Positions 25,827 through 36,576 of a stretch of 64,000 bases of DNA are shown here, piece after piece. Numbering within the stretch: position 1 is the first letter of the stretch; each line of letters begins with the position of its first letter. This DNA is from Rhizophagus prolifer (taxonomy: Eukaryota > Glomeromycota > Glomeromycetes > Glomerales > Glomeraceae), in contig NQWY01033930.1 in the NCBI GenBank assembly GCA_019425655.1, forward strand, positions 1-64,000, given 5' to 3'. A program made the position numbers and the translations under genes. The notes below the pieces were generated by a model. The model saw only the letters and a list, made by a program, of their open reading frames with translations, had not been told where the DNA came from and searched no databases.

Positions 25827-27489
25827 CTATTTTTCCTAATAAAATTTTAATCAATCCACGCGTTGAATCATCAAGTGCTGAAAGATCGTTTTGAACACCA
25901 TTTAAAATCGGGAGTAATTGATCAGCAATCTGTTTACCTTTTTCCACTCCCCACTGATCAAATGGGTTAATATTCCAGATTACAGACTGAACAAATACTT
26001 TATGCTCATATAAAGCAATCAACATTCCTAAACTATAAGGATTAAGCTCTTTTAAAAGTAATGTTGAACTTGGCTGGTTTCCTTCATATTGCTTATAAAT
26101 AGGCAAACTCTCCAGTTCTTTTGTATCTAGAGCTTCGTTACCAAAAGCCAATAAACGTGATTGTGCCAAACAGTTTGAAAGCGCAAGATGATGCTGTTCA
26201 ATCAATGCTTCAGCATTTTCTACATAAGTAAAATGATCTGCATTGTAGCGTTGTATAGGGGCAATAAAATCACAACTTACTGCCTGAGTTCCTTGATGGA
26301 GTAACTGATAAAAGGCATGTTGAGCATTTGGCCCAACTTCACCCCATACAATTGGGCAAGTATCTAATTCAACTTTTTTTCCACCACGTTGTACCGACTT
26401 ACCATTAGATTCCATTTCAAGTTGCTGTAAATATGCGGCAAAATATTTTAAACGACCATCATAGGGCAATACAGCATGGGTCTGAATGTTTAAAAAATTA
26501 TTATTCCAGACCCCTAATAATGCCATAAGTACAGGTATATTCTGCTCAAAACTTGTGTTTTGGAAATGTTCATCGACAGCATGAGCACCAGCTAAAAGCT
26601 GCTGGAAACCATCAATCCCAACTGATAATGCGATAGGTAAACCAATACATGACCATAGAGAATAACGTCCACCAACCCAATCCCAAAGCAGTAATTGATT
26701 TTCAGGAGCAATTCCCCACTCTGACATTTTGTCAGCTTTTGTTGAAACTCCGATAAAATGGCTTTTTACTACGCGCTCATGCTTTCCTAACGCTTTTTCA
26801 AGCCACTGTCGAACAGTTTGCGCATTAGATAAAGTATCAATAGTGCCAAATGATTTCGAGGAAATAATAAATAAAGTCGTTTCCGGACGAAGCTGATGAA
26901 GCAATTCCGATAACTGGCTACCATCTATAGTCGATACGAAATGAACATTGAGTGGTTTAGCTGTTTTTACTTTAAAATCCGATAATGCATGGGTCACCAT
27001 TTGAGGTCCTAAATCAGATCCCCCTACCCCAATATTAACGACATCTTGAATGACTTCACCTGTGGCGCCACGGTATTGTCCAGCATGGATTTTTTCAACC
27101 AACGCATACATACTCTGCAATTGGCTATGGACCTTTTCAGTTAATTCCGGAAATTTAGAATATTCTAATGGTAAACGTAAAGCCCAATGCATTGCAGCAC
27201 GCTGTTCGGTACAGTTGACTTTATCTTGAGAAAATAATCGTTCAATCCAGTGAGTCAATTGTTTAGTTTTTGCTAAAGCCACCAATTGCTCTAAAACATT
27301 TTTAGTCACACGGTGCTTACTATAATCAAAAACCAGTTGATCGAACTTTACAGAATATTGCTGAAATCGATCGGGCTCTGATGCAAATAATTCTTTTATA
27401 TGTAAATTTGAATTTTTCTCAACAAAAGAATGAAGCTGCGCGATAGGGGAAACTAGCTCTTTGGGAAACTTCTCGATAGATTTACTCAT
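25819..27489 (-). CDS. gpi: Glucose-6-phosphate isomerase
   Basis: This enzyme interconverts glucose-6-phosphate and fructose-6-phosphate, linking central metabolism to capsule precursors. Its 556 residues are the usual length for large bacterial Gpi. Motifs seen include [43 protein letters not shown] and [18 protein letters not shown] with the catalytic Lys. It overlaps ugd by 4 bp (ATGA) upstream and gne1 by 8 bp downstream. Confidence 0.95.
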   Translation of the reverse strand: MSKSIEKFPKELVSPIAQLHSFVEKNSNLHIKELFASEPDRFQQYSVKFDQLVFDYSKHRVTKNVLEQLVALAKTKQLTHWIERLFSQDKVNCTEQRAAMHWALRLPLEYSKFPELTEKVHSQLQSMYALVEKIHAGQYRGATGEVIQDVVNIGVGGSDLGPQMVTHALSDFKVKTAKPLNVHFVSTIDGSQLSELLHQLRPETTLFIISSKSFGTIDTLSNAQTVRQWLEKALGKHERVVKSHFIGVSTKADKMSEWGIAPENQLLLWDWVGGRYSLWSCIGLPIALSVGIDGFQQLLAGAHAVDEHFQNTSFEQNIPVLMALLGVWNNNFLNIQTHAVLPYDGRLKYFAAYLQQLEMESNGKSVQRGGKKVELDTCPIVWGEVGPNAQHAFYQLLHQGTQAVSCDFIAPIQRYNADHFTYVENAEALIEQHHLALSNCLAQSRLLAFGNEALDTKELESLPIYKQYEGNQPSSTLLLKELNPYSLGMLIALYEHKVFVQSVIWNINPFDQWGVEKGKQIADQLLPILNGVQNDLSALDDSTRGLIKILLGKIDG

Positions 27490-28748
27490 AATCGACCTAC
27501 TCCTTCATAAGCAAAACCTTTAGATTTCACATATTCTGGATCATAAATATTACGCCCATCCAAAATAAGAGGATGCTGCATCAATTGTTGTAACTGTTTA
27601 AAGTCAGGACTCCAATACTGCTTCCATGCTGTGACTAAGCATAAAGCATGTACTCCTTGTGCTGCTTCATATTGATCAGTGCATAAAATCAGGTCTTCTC
27701 GACTGCCATATAAAGCTGCAATTTCATCAAGAGCTTGCGGATCATGTAACCGTACTTTTACACCCTGGGCCCATAAAGCAGCCAATAAGATATGAATAGG
27801 TGAGTTATGTGTGCTTGGAGTGTTCTCTTTAAATGAAGCTCCCCAAATTGCAACCGTTTTTCCACTCAAATCACAATGATAGTAGTTCCATAATTTACGG
27901 AATAAAATTTCTTTTTGTTGCTCATTAATCGCCCAAACTTGTTCTAATAGACGACTTTTCGCACCTGTTTCAGAAACCGTACTGGAGAGTGTTAAAATAT
28001 CATGTGAAAAATTTTCACCGCCAAATCCAACACCTGCAGATAAGTATGCTGCGCCAATACGAGTATCAGCAGCAAGTCCATGTTTTATATTGGCAATATC
28101 AATGCCCAACTTTTCAGCAACTAAAGCAAGATCATTCATATAACTAATTCTTGTCGCCAACATGCCTGAAATGCTGAGCTTGGTAAATTCGGCATCTAAA
28201 ATCGGCATAAATAAATATTGATAACTAAAACGGAAGAATGGACGTAATAACTCTTGCATTATGTCTTGAGCATAGCTTGATTCAACACCAACAATGACAT
28301 GTTTTACATTGAGTACACTATTAATCGCATTTCCTTCTTGAATCACGTCAGGAAAATAAACCCACTCGTCTTTAGGTAAATGTTGCTTTAATTTTTCTGT
28401 ACCATGTAAACCAAAAGTTGAGCCATTAATCATTAACTTTGGATGAACAATTGGACGTTCACTTAACTTCTCAACCGTTTTTAAGGCAAGTTCTATTTGT
28501 GTTGGGCTAAAACAAAATAAATAGACTTCAATATCTAAAGGAATTTCAGAAAAAGGACTTTCTGTTAAAAAACCTGCCTTTCTTTGTTTATTTAAATAAT
28601 GATTAACTTCTTGATCTTGATATGAAAGTACAGATATATTTTCCTCACAGGTGACACTAGTACACCAATAGATCTGATTACCATATTCGGCGAGTAACGC
28701 TGCCATTACACCAGCGTGCAAGGTGGTTCCAAATACCGCGATTTTCAT
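27486..28748 (-). CDS. ugd: UDP-glucose 6-dehydrogenase
   Basis: This 420-residue nucleotide-sugar dehydrogenase makes UDP-glucuronate from UDP-glucose with NAD. The N-terminal Rossmann part ([21 protein letters not shown]) departs slightly from the usual GxGYVG but fits the Acinetobacter K-locus Ugd. The central helix region [19 protein letters not shown] and the later [12 protein letters not shown] occupy the places of the K/N and catalytic GGxCxxKD motifs. In GGENFSHD the expected cysteine is replaced by Asn, as read by eye. GalU downstream provides its substrate. Confidence 0.85.
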   Translation of the reverse strand: MKIAVFGTTLHAGVMAALLAEYGNQIYWCTSVTCEENISVLSYQDQEVNHYLNKQRKAGFLTESPFSEIPLDIEVYLFCFSPTQIELALKTVEKLSERPIVHPKLMINGSTFGLHGTEKLKQHLPKDEWVYFPDVIQEGNAINSVLNVKHVIVGVESSYAQDIMQELLRPFFRFSYQYLFMPILDAEFTKLSISGMLATRISYMNDLALVAEKLGIDIANIKHGLAADTRIGAAYLSAGVGFGGENFSHDILTLSSTVSETGAKSRLLEQVWAINEQQKEILFRKLWNYYHCDLSGKTVAIWGASFKENTPSTHNSPIHILLAALWAQGVKVRLHDPQALDEIAALYGSREDLILCTDQYEAAQGVHALCLVTAWKQYWSPDFKQLQQLMQHPLILDGRNIYDPEYVKSKGFAYEGVGRL

Positions 28749-28776
28749 TGTACACCTGATTTTAATATTCTATAGA

Positions 28777-28803
28777 ATTCTCTTCCCATTACGAGAAGAG
28801 AAT
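28777..28803. other. Hairpin between galU and ugd
   Basis: ATTCTCTTC at 28777-28785 pairs with GAAGAGAAT at 28795-28803. It lies within the 115-bp galU-ugd spacer, about 30 bases before the ugd start. There is no T run, so it may be a processing or attenuating stem rather than a terminator. Confidence 0.45.
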
Positions 28804-28863
28804 ATATTGAACCACTCACATCTTCATTATTTTTTTACAAATACATAAGTTGAGCTACAAATT

Positions 28864-29739
28864 TTATAATTTAAGTTCTTGGATCAACTGTTTAAAATCA
28901 TTCCCCAACTTAGGATGTTGAATACCATAATGTAGAACAGCTTTTAAATAACCAAGCTTACTACCACAATCAAACGTTTGCCCTTGCATACGATAGGCTT
29001 CAACCACATCAGTTTGTTGCAACATGGCAATTGCATCTGTTAATTGAATTTCATTACCTGCGCCTTTCGGTGTGTTTTCGAGTAGTTGCATAATTCTTGC
29101 AGGTAAAACATAACGACCAACAACAGATAAATTAGACGGCGCAGAACCTACAGCAGGTTTTTCAACAATACCCTGCATAGCAATGCTTTCGCCTTCATTT
29201 GGACTTTGTGTAACATCAACAATACCATATTGATCTACCAAGTGATCAGGCACCGCTTCTACCATTATCTGTGCCGCGTTACTTTCGTCATAACGAGAAA
29301 TCATACGCGATAAATCATTCTGTTCCGAACTATCTTTCACCAACACATCTGGTAATAGCACGGCAAAATCATCTTGCCCTACTATACTTTTCGCACATAA
29401 AACAGCATGCCCTAAGCCTAGGGGTTGAGGTTGTCTCACGCTCACAACACTCACATGAGAAGGAACAATTTGGGTAATCTCTGCAAGTAAATCAAATTTT
29501 TTCTTTTGCTCTAGCGTAGTTTCCAACTCAAAGTTGCGATCAAAATAATTTTCAATCGAAGCTTTTGAAGAGTGAGTCACTAAAATAATCTGTTCAATTC
29601 CGGCTTCCACCGCCTCACGCACTACATATTCAATAGCAGGACGGTCAACTACAGTAACCATTTCCTTAGGAATTGACTTACTTGCAGGTAAAAAACGCGT
29701 TCCTAAACCTGCTACTGGTAAAACTGCTTTTTTGATCAT
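28864..29739 (-). CDS. galU: UTP-glucose-1-phosphate uridylyltransferase
   Basis: This 291-residue enzyme forms UDP-glucose from UTP and glucose-1-phosphate, feeding ugd and gne1. The nucleotidyltransferase signature is clear: AVLPVAGLGTRFLPASKSIPKEM at the N-terminus, GLGHAVLCA, and VEKPAVGSAPSNL followed by GRYVL. It is the first gene of the conserved galU-ugd-gpi-gne1 block, 25 bp downstream of itrA on the same strand. Confidence 0.95.
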   Translation of the reverse strand: MIKKAVLPVAGLGTRFLPASKSIPKEMVTVVDRPAIEYVVREAVEAGIEQIILVTHSSKASIENYFDRNFELETTLEQKKKFDLLAEITQIVPSHVSVVSVRQPQPLGLGHAVLCAKSIVGQDDFAVLLPDVLVKDSSEQNDLSRMISRYDESNAAQIMVEAVPDHLVDQYGIVDVTQSPNEGESIAMQGIVEKPAVGSAPSNLSVVGRYVLPARIMQLLENTPKGAGNEIQLTDAIAMLQQTDVVEAYRMQGQTFDCGSKLGYLKAVLHYGIQHPKLGNDFKQLIQELKL

Positions 29740-29763
29740 AAGAAATATTTCAAGATATAAAAT

Positions 29764-30396
29764 TTACTTTACAGATGAATCGACATTTTCTTGGACATCA
29801 TTACCTTTAAACAAAGATGGTCCTACATGTCCTGGTGCATTAATACCTTCACGGTTTGTCATCACTTTGACTGTTTTACACATAATTTTAAAGTCAACCC
29901 AAACATTGTGATTGTCTACATACCAAACATCACATTTAAATCGTTCTTCATAATCTAACTCATTACGTCCACTTACCTGAGCTAAACCAGTCATACCGGG
30001 ACGAACTTCCAAACGACGTGCTTGCTCTGGAGAATATAAAGCAACAAAGTCTTTTAACATTGGTCGTGGACCCACCACACTCATATCACCTTTTAAAACA
30101 TTAATAAGCTGTGGCATTTCATCCAAGCTAGTCGAGCGCAATTTTTGCCCAAATGGGGTAATACGAGCCTCATCTGGTAATGGATTTCCTTGCACATCAA
30201 AGGCATCCTTCATCGAACGGAACTTAATCATTTTAAATAATTTTCCGTCCTTTCCAGGTCTTTCTTGATAAAAGAATATTGGTGAACCTAAATTTTTACG
30301 GACTTTATAAGCAACTATCAGAAATATTGGTGACAGTATAATTAGAGCTATTAAAGAAATGACTATGTCTACTAAACGTTTCATATTTTCATTCAC
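29764..30396 (-). CDS. itrA: Initiating sugar-phosphate transferase
   Basis: This 210-residue polyisoprenyl-phosphate hexose-1-phosphate transferase (bacterial sugar transferase family) loads the first sugar of the K unit onto undecaprenyl phosphate at the inner membrane. One N-terminal membrane segment (IVISLIALIILSPIFLIVAY) precedes the catalytic domain with YQERPGKDGKLFKMIKFRSM, STSLDEMPQLINVL (Asp-Glu pair) and GDMSVVGPRP...RPGMTGLAQVSGR. In A. baumannii this position is occupied by itrA alleles for GalNAc, GlcNAc or bacillosamine-type sugars; the allele cannot be settled by eye. It follows the GT2 gene without a gap. Confidence 0.9.
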   Translation of the reverse strand: MNENMKRLVDIVISLIALIILSPIFLIVAYKVRKNLGSPIFFYQERPGKDGKLFKMIKFRSMKDAFDVQGNPLPDEARITPFGQKLRSTSLDEMPQLINVLKGDMSVVGPRPMLKDFVALYSPEQARRLEVRPGMTGLAQVSGRNELDYEERFKCDVWYVDNHNVWVDFKIMCKTVKVMTNREGINAPGHVGPSLFKGNDVQENVDSSVK

Positions 30397-31242
30397 TCAT
30401 TTTTTAATATCTTTACGAAGAAAGGTATTATAAATTCTACCTAGCATATTTGCTGGCAACAGTCTAAACGCAGACCGTATCAGAAACAGCATATTAGCAT
30501 ATACAGGATTTTGTAACTTTAGTTGTTTTTTTAAATCTAGTAACTGTTTTTCACTTTTAATATATTGGAAACCTTTTCGACGTGCATGCATCCCATTACC
30601 AACACGGGCATATAAAAGTACATCGGGTAGATTCGCTACCCTATAGTTATTTCCAATCACACGTAACCACAAATTGTAATCTTCCATGAACAAATGATGC
30701 TGATAACTACCTAGTTCTAAAATTACGTCGCGTTTATAGGCTACCGTCATATGATTAAATGGGCATCTTTTTTTTGCAAATTCTTTAATTTCCTCATATG
30801 TAACAGGCACAGCTTTAAGAACATTTGCATCAGAGATGTTTTGATCAAATTCCATTACTTGTCCACTAAATAGTACAACATCTGGGTTTTGTTCTATAAA
30901 AGCAACTTGTTTTTCAAATCGATCAGATGTACAAATATCATCCGTATCCATGCGAAAAACCCAATCAGCACTACATTGTTTTAGCCCTTCGTTTAATGCC
31001 TTACCAAGCCCTAAGTTTTGCGGCAACGCAATTACTTTCAGTTGTTCACCTATTTTAAGTTGCCACTTCTGTACAGAAGTTGTGAGTTGTTCACCGATAG
31101 GACCATCTAAAACTAAAACTATTTCACTTGGCTTCAAGCTCTGATTATCCCAAATGCTTTCAAAGCACTTTTCCAGATATTCAGGCTCTTCTTTATGATA
31201 TAGGGATAATAGGACTGAAAAAAACATAAATTTATTGCTCAT
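30397..31242 (-). CDS. Family 2 glycosyltransferase
   Basis: This cytosolic or membrane-associated inverting glycosyltransferase of about 281 residues adds a sugar to the growing lipid-linked K unit. A GT-A domain is seen: FFSVLLSLYHKEEPEYLEKCFESI, VLVLDGP, LGLGKALNEGL and the DxD-type motif FRMDTDD. A C-terminal basic helix carries LIRSAFRLLP. The frame extends upstream, but the ATG at 31242 gives the natural MSNKFMFFSV start. It overlaps the upstream glycosyltransferase gene by 11 bp. Donor and linkage are unknown. Confidence 0.85.
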   Translation of the reverse strand: MSNKFMFFSVLLSLYHKEEPEYLEKCFESIWDNQSLKPSEIVLVLDGPIGEQLTTSVQKWQLKIGEQLKVIALPQNLGLGKALNEGLKQCSADWVFRMDTDDICTSDRFEKQVAFIEQNPDVVLFSGQVMEFDQNISDANVLKAVPVTYEEIKEFAKKRCPFNHMTVAYKRDVILELGSYQHHLFMEDYNLWLRVIGNNYRVANLPDVLLYARVGNGMHARRKGFQYIKSEKQLLDLKKQLKLQNPVYANMLFLIRSAFRLLPANMLGRIYNTFLRKDIKK

Positions 31243-32266
31243 AAACCTTGAGATATGATAATGCCATAACCCTAGCTGATAAATGTTCAACACTCTCTTC
31301 CGACACTACTTTAAATTCGTCCCAAGCGTCAAGCAAACAAGATACCATAGGATTATTACCAACAAATTCTTTATGAGGTTCAATATCAGATAAAAAAGCA
31401 AAACAACCACAAGAAACAGCCTCAATGATACTCATTGGATAGCCTTCTGCTGCGGAATTCGATATCACAAAATCAGAAATCTGATAATAAAATTCAGGAT
31501 TATCTACATTACCAATTAACTTAATATTTCCTTGGGAAGCTCTTTCTTTACATTGATCAAGCTCTTCTCCATCTCCAAGTATAATCAGTAAATCATCATG
31601 CTGTGCTTTTATAAGAAAAAGATCAATCAATTCAGGTACTCTCTTCCGACGAATTAATCGTCCAGCATAAATAAAAATTCTTTTATAAATATCAAAGTTG
31701 AAATCTTTCCGTAGCTCCGTTCTCTTATCAGCAGGTAATTTATAGAAACGATTTTGGTCAACCCCATTAAGGATATAATTTATATTTATTTTATTATTTA
31801 AGTATTTTTCACAGTAAGATTTAACTGACAAAGAACATCCAAGTATTGTATTAAAACCTCCTTTATTTAAAATTCTAAAATGAGATATGGCTCCAATAAA
31901 GCCTTTAAAAAAACCATACTCCTTAATATAATCTTTATAGAACATGCAATGAACTGTTGTAATTTTCTTTATATTGCAATCTAATTTAGAAACCAACTTA
32001 TCAGGATAAAAACCATGAGAATGAATAACATCCAAATGCAAAGCTATATTATTTAACTCCTTAAAGTAATTATTCTCATTTAGAGCATAAACGCCTAATG
32101 AAGAATATTTCTTAAAAAAATCTAATGTTTCATTATTCTTTAAAGGTCTTAAAGATATTACCATTATATCTACATTTTCTAATTCTGATAACTCCTTAAC
32201 AATATTTAAAGCTACATTAACTGGACCACAATTGTAAATTTCTGGAAGTAAAATACCAATATTCAT
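31232..32266 (-). CDS. Family 4-type glycosyltransferase
   Basis: This 344-residue GT-B enzyme has an N-terminal domain beginning MNIGILLPEIYNCGPVNVALNIVKEL (glycine loop) and a C-terminal donor domain with FIYAGRLIRRKRVPELIDLF and the EX7E-like ISNSAAEGYPMSIIEAVSCGCF. It probably adds one sugar of the K unit with retention. It is AT-rich, like the other variable K-locus genes, and lies just downstream of wzy. Confidence 0.85.
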   Translation of the reverse strand: MNIGILLPEIYNCGPVNVALNIVKELSELENVDIMVISLRPLKNNETLDFFKKYSSLGVYALNENNYFKELNNIALHLDVIHSHGFYPDKLVSKLDCNIKKITTVHCMFYKDYIKEYGFFKGFIGAISHFRILNKGGFNTILGCSLSVKSYCEKYLNNKININYILNGVDQNRFYKLPADKRTELRKDFNFDIYKRIFIYAGRLIRRKRVPELIDLFLIKAQHDDLLIILGDGEELDQCKERASQGNIKLIGNVDNPEFYYQISDFVISNSAAEGYPMSIIEAVSCGCFAFLSDIEPHKEFVGNNPMVSCLLDAWDEFKVVSEESVEHLSARVMALSYLKVYEQ

Positions 32267-32268
32267 GT

Positions 32269-33247
32269 TTAAGACCCAATCTGCTTAAAATAATCTTGAA
32301 CTACAAAAGGAACTTGATAATAAAGATTAATATATAAATTGATAAGAAAATATAGCAATATAGCAATATAGCTATATAATGTTTTTAATCTTAATTTTAA
32401 TAAAAAAGGAACGATAAAAATTTCAGAAAATGTGAACAATGTTGAAATACGCCCACTAAGAATTAAAAAATCATAGAAACCTAAGCGAAAACCTAAACCT
32501 ATAGAATAAAGTAAAACTAAATAATCATAAATTTTATTTATTTTTAATTTAGAACGAAAAATTAGAAAAATAAAAAGCAATAAAACCGACCTAAGATTAG
32601 CAGGATGAAAAAAGGATCTTTGCTCAGAATAATCCGTATCTGAATAGTTACCAATCCGATCCGTCAGTGCTGAGAACCCAAAATCGGTAATTAATCTACA
32701 AAACAGGAAAACTATTATCACAAATAAAATAGATTTTATATAAAAATTAATTTTTTCAGTATTAATCAAATTATTAATGTATTTAAAAAAAGTAATGATA
32801 AGAGCAAAAACAACATTATGAATAAAAAAGCCTATTAGAAAAAGAAACCAAGCCAACACCTTATTTTTATTCAATATAATATAAGAAATACCACAATAAA
32901 CTGCTGCAACAGCAAAACCCTGTCGCATCTGCATTAATTGATGATTTGCATAAAAAACTGGTAAATAGCATAGTATTACAAAAAAAGCGTTAATCTCTAA
33001 ATTATCTGATGTCTTCTTTATCAAGGCTTTGAAAAATATAAGATATTATTCCATATCCTATTTCCATACCAGTTGCATCATAAAAACTACCAATACTACT
33101 TAAAGGAAAGTTATAGATATGATCATATACGTACTTATAAACGTCTGTATCTCTAGTCCCTCCCCTAAATCCAGCCACAAGAATAAATATTAATGCGAAG
33201 ATCCAAAAGAACAACGTATCTCTTTTTACAAGGAAATGATTTTTCAT
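32269..33247 (-). pseudogene. wzy: O-unit/capsule polymerase split by a frameshift (EpsG-like)
   Basis: Two overlapping frames together look like one polytopic polymerase. The first (33247-33002) gives 81 residues with ALIFILVAGFRGGTRDTDVYKY and GYGIISYIFQSL, typical of the front of EpsG-family Wzy proteins. The second (to 32269) continues in another frame with YLPVFYANHQLMQMRQGFAVA, the family's hallmark QxRQG region, and six or more membrane helices. In homologues some 25 or more residues separate these parts, so DNA seems to be missing as well as out of frame near 33002-33024. The downstream piece has only a TTG start. Wzy would polymerise K units in the periplasm; this copy is probably inactive unless the sequence is wrong. 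Confidence 0.7.
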
Positions 33248-34263
33248 ACAATCAAATTATCTCCAATATATTTAGATAATTCTTCGGTATATTTTTTTCG
33301 ATTATAATATGTATCAAATATCTCCCTCAAATTAATGAAGAAAACTTCACGATTGAAACCATATTTTTCAAAATTTACAATATCATTTAGTACATCTTGA
33401 GTTTGTTCTTTAGCAACAATAAAATCATATTCACTAAAGTTAACTTTAAAATCATCAATAAATGATGAATATATAGGGATAATACCACTAGCCAAATAAG
33501 AGTTCATTTTTGTAGGAGTTGCGACATTATTAACTATATGATTTTCTCTAATTAAAAAACCATATTTATATTTTAGTAACTCAGTATCTAAATTTTCTAA
33601 ACTTACATATTTAATAGAGTAATTTTTAATTTTATAGTTGTTAATCATTGTTTCTGCAAGTTCTTTTTCTTTAGTTAATAATGTCAAACTTGCATTCGGA
33701 AGGACTCGTTCAATCAAAGAGTATAACTCTAATGTCTTATCTACACACTGCCAAGTAGCCAAACTCCCTGCATAAACAAATGTGGGATATCGATACTTTT
33801 CTTTATTTATTAATTCTAAGTTTAAATCTTTATTAAAACAAGGCATAATATAAAAAAAAGAACTACTTATATGATAAGTATCTTCAAAATATTTTTTCAT
33901 ACGTCTTGAGACATAAATATTGAAAAATGAATATTTTAAGGTAAAAGATTCAAAAAAGGCCCACAAGTACTTACGCCATAAGGAGCCTTTCGTCATCAAT
34001 GCTTCTTCAGCAACTATCCCCTGAAACCAATTGATTATTTTAGCTTTAGGAAATTTAAGCTTTGCCAAAAAAAAATGTTTAGCCTCGATAGTAAGAATAT
34101 ACTTCACATTCGACTGTTCTTTTAAACTTTTTACTATTACGACTTCAAAAAAATCTGAAAAAGATGACTCCAAAATTTCTATATAATATTTTGTAGCATC
34201 ATTGATAGATCCTTCTGGCAAATAGAATAAAATTTTTTGTTTCACAGTACTATCCTTCATCAT
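33244..34263 (-). CDS. Capsule glycosyltransferase (GT-B type)
   Basis: The 339-residue protein begins [18 protein letters not shown]. Its C-terminal half has FVYAGSLATWQCVDKTLELYSLI, LVKYVSLENLDTELLKYKYGFLIREN and a TPTKMNSYLASGIIPIYSS stretch, the donor-binding pattern of GT4-like enzymes. It overlaps wzx by 14 bp and wzy by 4 bp, so it belongs to the K-unit assembly operon. Low GC marks it as part of the variable module. Its acceptor and sugar are unknown. Confidence 0.75.
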   Translation of the reverse strand: MMKDSTVKQKILFYLPEGSINDATKYYIEILESSFSDFFEVVIVKSLKEQSNVKYILTIEAKHFFLAKLKFPKAKIINWFQGIVAEEALMTKGSLWRKYLWAFFESFTLKYSFFNIYVSRRMKKYFEDTYHISSSFFYIMPCFNKDLNLELINKEKYRYPTFVYAGSLATWQCVDKTLELYSLIERVLPNASLTLLTKEKELAETMINNYKIKNYSIKYVSLENLDTELLKYKYGFLIRENHIVNNVATPTKMNSYLASGIIPIYSSFIDDFKVNFSEYDFIVAKEQTQDVLNDIVNFEKYGFNREVFFINLREIFDTYYNRKKYTEELSKYIGDNLIV

Positions 34264-35440
34264 TCAAAAGATTGATTTGTTTTACATATTTAAAATACAG
34301 CAAGAACTGAATAACAAATAATACAATATAAGATAATAAAAAAGATAATCCCAAAGCTGTAACACCAATTAACTGACTTAAAAAGAATACTGAAAGCAAC
34401 AATGTTGCAGCCCATATTAAATTTAAAGCGACGCCTATCCATGCTTTATTAATAGTAGGCCAAACACTAGAAAATACTGTATTAATAGAATAAAAAACAA
34501 CAGCAAAAATCATATATATATATAGTTGATTTGCATAAATCAAAAAATCTTTACCTGCATAGCTTAAAATATACTTCTTACCAATAAGTAAAAAAAGACA
34601 AACTAAAGATGATAATATAAAATTTAACACTGCCTGCGATAAAACATGTAAAAAGAACCCCCCCAATGCGCTAGGAATAAAAATAGCAACCATATATATT
34701 TGAAAAATCCAACTAAAATATGCTATTTGTTCGTAACTAGTGTTTAAAAGTGTAATCGTAATGGCTAAGCCAATTACTGGACCTACCATTAATGATGACA
34801 TAAATGAAGGTAAACCAATCTTTTTAAAACTTTCTAGTGCACCTTTTGATTTTAAAGAAAAATTAATATCTGTTAATTTAACCTTAGATTTCAGAAAATT
34901 TATTACTAATGAGATTACTCTATATAATGCATATGCAAATAGAGCTCCAGTTACGTCATATTTCCAAACTAAAAATAGTATAGAAATTACTGCAGCTACA
35001 AATATATAAACTGCATTTTTTGCTAATTCAAAAAATTCTCCCAAACCCATATAAATATTTTCATATATAACATTTATATTTGAAGAAACTATAACAATTA
35101 ATCCAATTATAGATATGAGAAGAAGTGAGAAATTTGTGTCAATAAATAAGTAAAAACCTAAAAATGTAATCCAAACTATTATAGATAGTATTACAACTAA
35201 GGCGAGATTAAATCCAATCACATCCATTGCATGTTTATTATTATTTTTATAATGTTCTGAGATAGCTATATTTGTTGAGACTCCTGTACCTGCACTAGAA
35301 AAAAGTATGAAAGTATTAATAATATTTAAAAAATATGAAAACTCACCGTAATTTTTAACTGTAAGCAACTTAACTGAAACAATTGTTAGAACTAAGAGGC
35401 CAAGTCTAGACAGTACACTAAACAATATTGAAAAGATCAT
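34250..35440 (-). CDS. wzx: Wzx K-unit flippase
   Basis: The 396-residue polytopic inner-membrane protein of the MOP exporter family flips undecaprenyl-linked repeat units to the periplasm. About ten to twelve hydrophobic helices are seen, starting [27 protein letters not shown] with the early [13 protein letters not shown] motif common to Wzx/RfbX proteins. It overlaps mnaA (4 bp) and the next glycosyltransferase. Very low GC and many Ile/Phe codons match the variable centre of the locus. Confidence 0.88.
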   Translation of the reverse strand: MIFSILFSVLSRLGLLVLTIVSVKLLTVKNYGEFSYFLNIINTFILFSSAGTGVSTNIAISEHYKNNNKHAMDVIGFNLALVVILSIIVWITFLGFYLFIDTNFSLLLISIIGLIVIVSSNINVIYENIYMGLGEFFELAKNAVYIFVAAVISILFLVWKYDVTGALFAYALYRVISLVINFLKSKVKLTDINFSLKSKGALESFKKIGLPSFMSSLMVGPVIGLAITITLLNTSYEQIAYFSWIFQIYMVAIFIPSALGGFFLHVLSQAVLNFILSSLVCLFLLIGKKYILSYAGKDFLIYANQLYIYMIFAVVFYSINTVFSSVWPTINKAWIGVALNLIWAATLLLSVFFLSQLIGVTALGLSFLLSYIVLFVIQFLLYFKYVKQINLLNDEG

Positions 35441-36564
35441 AACTCAGCTTTCAAAAAGTTAATTATTTTTTCAGCTGCCTTTCCATCCCCGTAAGGGTTA
35501 TGAGCCTCAGCCATAGATTTATATTTATTAGAATCTTCAATTAATTCAATTACATTTTCTATAATTTTACTAGAATCCGTACCAACTAATTTCACTGTAC
35601 CAGCCTTCACAGCTTCAGGGCGTTCAGTTGTATCTCTCATTACTAGAACAGGCTTACCAAGAGAGGGTGCTTCTTCTTGAATCCCTCCTGAATCAGTTAA
35701 AATAAGATAACTTTGGTTCATTAAATAAACAAAGGGTAAATAATCTTGAGGTTGAATGAGAAAGACATTACCTATATGAGAAAGCAAATCATTTACAGGT
35801 TGTTGAACATTAGGGTTCAAATGCACAGGATAAACGATTTGTATATTTGGATACTCTTCTGCTAACCGAGCTAAAGCCGAACAAATATTTAGAAAACCTT
35901 GTCCAAAGTTCTCACGGCGATGACCAGTAACAAGAATCAACTTTTTATCTTTATCTAAAAAGTTAAATTTTTGAGAAAACTGCGTAATTAAATCATTATT
36001 ACGCTCTATTTTAGATTTTACCTGTAATAAAGCATCAATTACTGTATTTCCAGTCACAACTATTTTGTCTAAATCCACATTTTCTTTAATAAGGTTATCA
36101 TAAGATGATTGGGTAGGAGCAAAATGATAATCTGCTAAAACTCCTGTAAGTTTACGATTTGCCTCTTCAGGCCAAGGTGAATATAAATCACCTGTTCTCA
36201 AACCGGCCTCAACATGTCCAATTTTAATTTTATGATAGTACCCTGCTAATGAAGCAGCAAAAGTCGTCGCTGTATCACCATGGACCAAAACAATATCAGG
36301 CATCCACTGTTCAAATACTTGCTCTAAACCCTTTAATACACCAGAAGTAACATCAGATAAAGTCTGCCCCGGTTTCATTAAGTTCAAATCGAAATCCGGT
36401 TTCAAATCAAATAATTCCAAAACCTGATCTAACATTTGGCGATGTTGCCCAGTAACACATACTTTTGTTTCAAAAAAAAATTTATTATCTTGCAATTGAG
36501 AGACTAATGGAGCCATTTTGATGGCTTCTGGACGAGTTCCAAATACCAGTAAAACTTTTTTCAC
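35437..36564 (-). CDS. mnaA: UDP-N-acetylglucosamine 2-epimerase
   Basis: This 375-residue cytosolic enzyme (WecB/MnaA family) interconverts UDP-GlcNAc and UDP-ManNAc. Motifs are [15 protein letters not shown] at the start, the [11 protein letters not shown] signature, [14 protein letters not shown] and [24 protein letters not shown]. With the adjacent dehydrogenase it points to a ManNAc or ManNAcA residue in the capsule. Its stop overlaps the wzx start (ATGA), and 12 bp separate it from gna upstream. Confidence 0.93.
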   Translation of the reverse strand: MKKVLLVFGTRPEAIKMAPLVSQLQDNKFFFETKVCVTGQHRQMLDQVLELFDLKPDFDLNLMKPGQTLSDVTSGVLKGLEQVFEQWMPDIVLVHGDTATTFAASLAGYYHKIKIGHVEAGLRTGDLYSPWPEEANRKLTGVLADYHFAPTQSSYDNLIKENVDLDKIVVTGNTVIDALLQVKSKIERNNDLITQFSQKFNFLDKDKKLILVTGHRRENFGQGFLNICSALARLAEEYPNIQIVYPVHLNPNVQQPVNDLLSHIGNVFLIQPQDYLPFVYLMNQSYLILTDSGGIQEEAPSLGKPVLVMRDTTERPEAVKAGTVKLVGTDSSKIIENVIELIEDSNKYKSMAEAHNPYGDGKAAEKIINFLKAEL

Positions 36565-36576
36565 CTAAATACTTCC

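Noticed and set aside
32269-33247. Wzy encoded by two separate genuine genes
   Set aside because: The downstream frame has only a TTG start without a ribosome-binding site, and both parts match consecutive regions of a single polymerase family.
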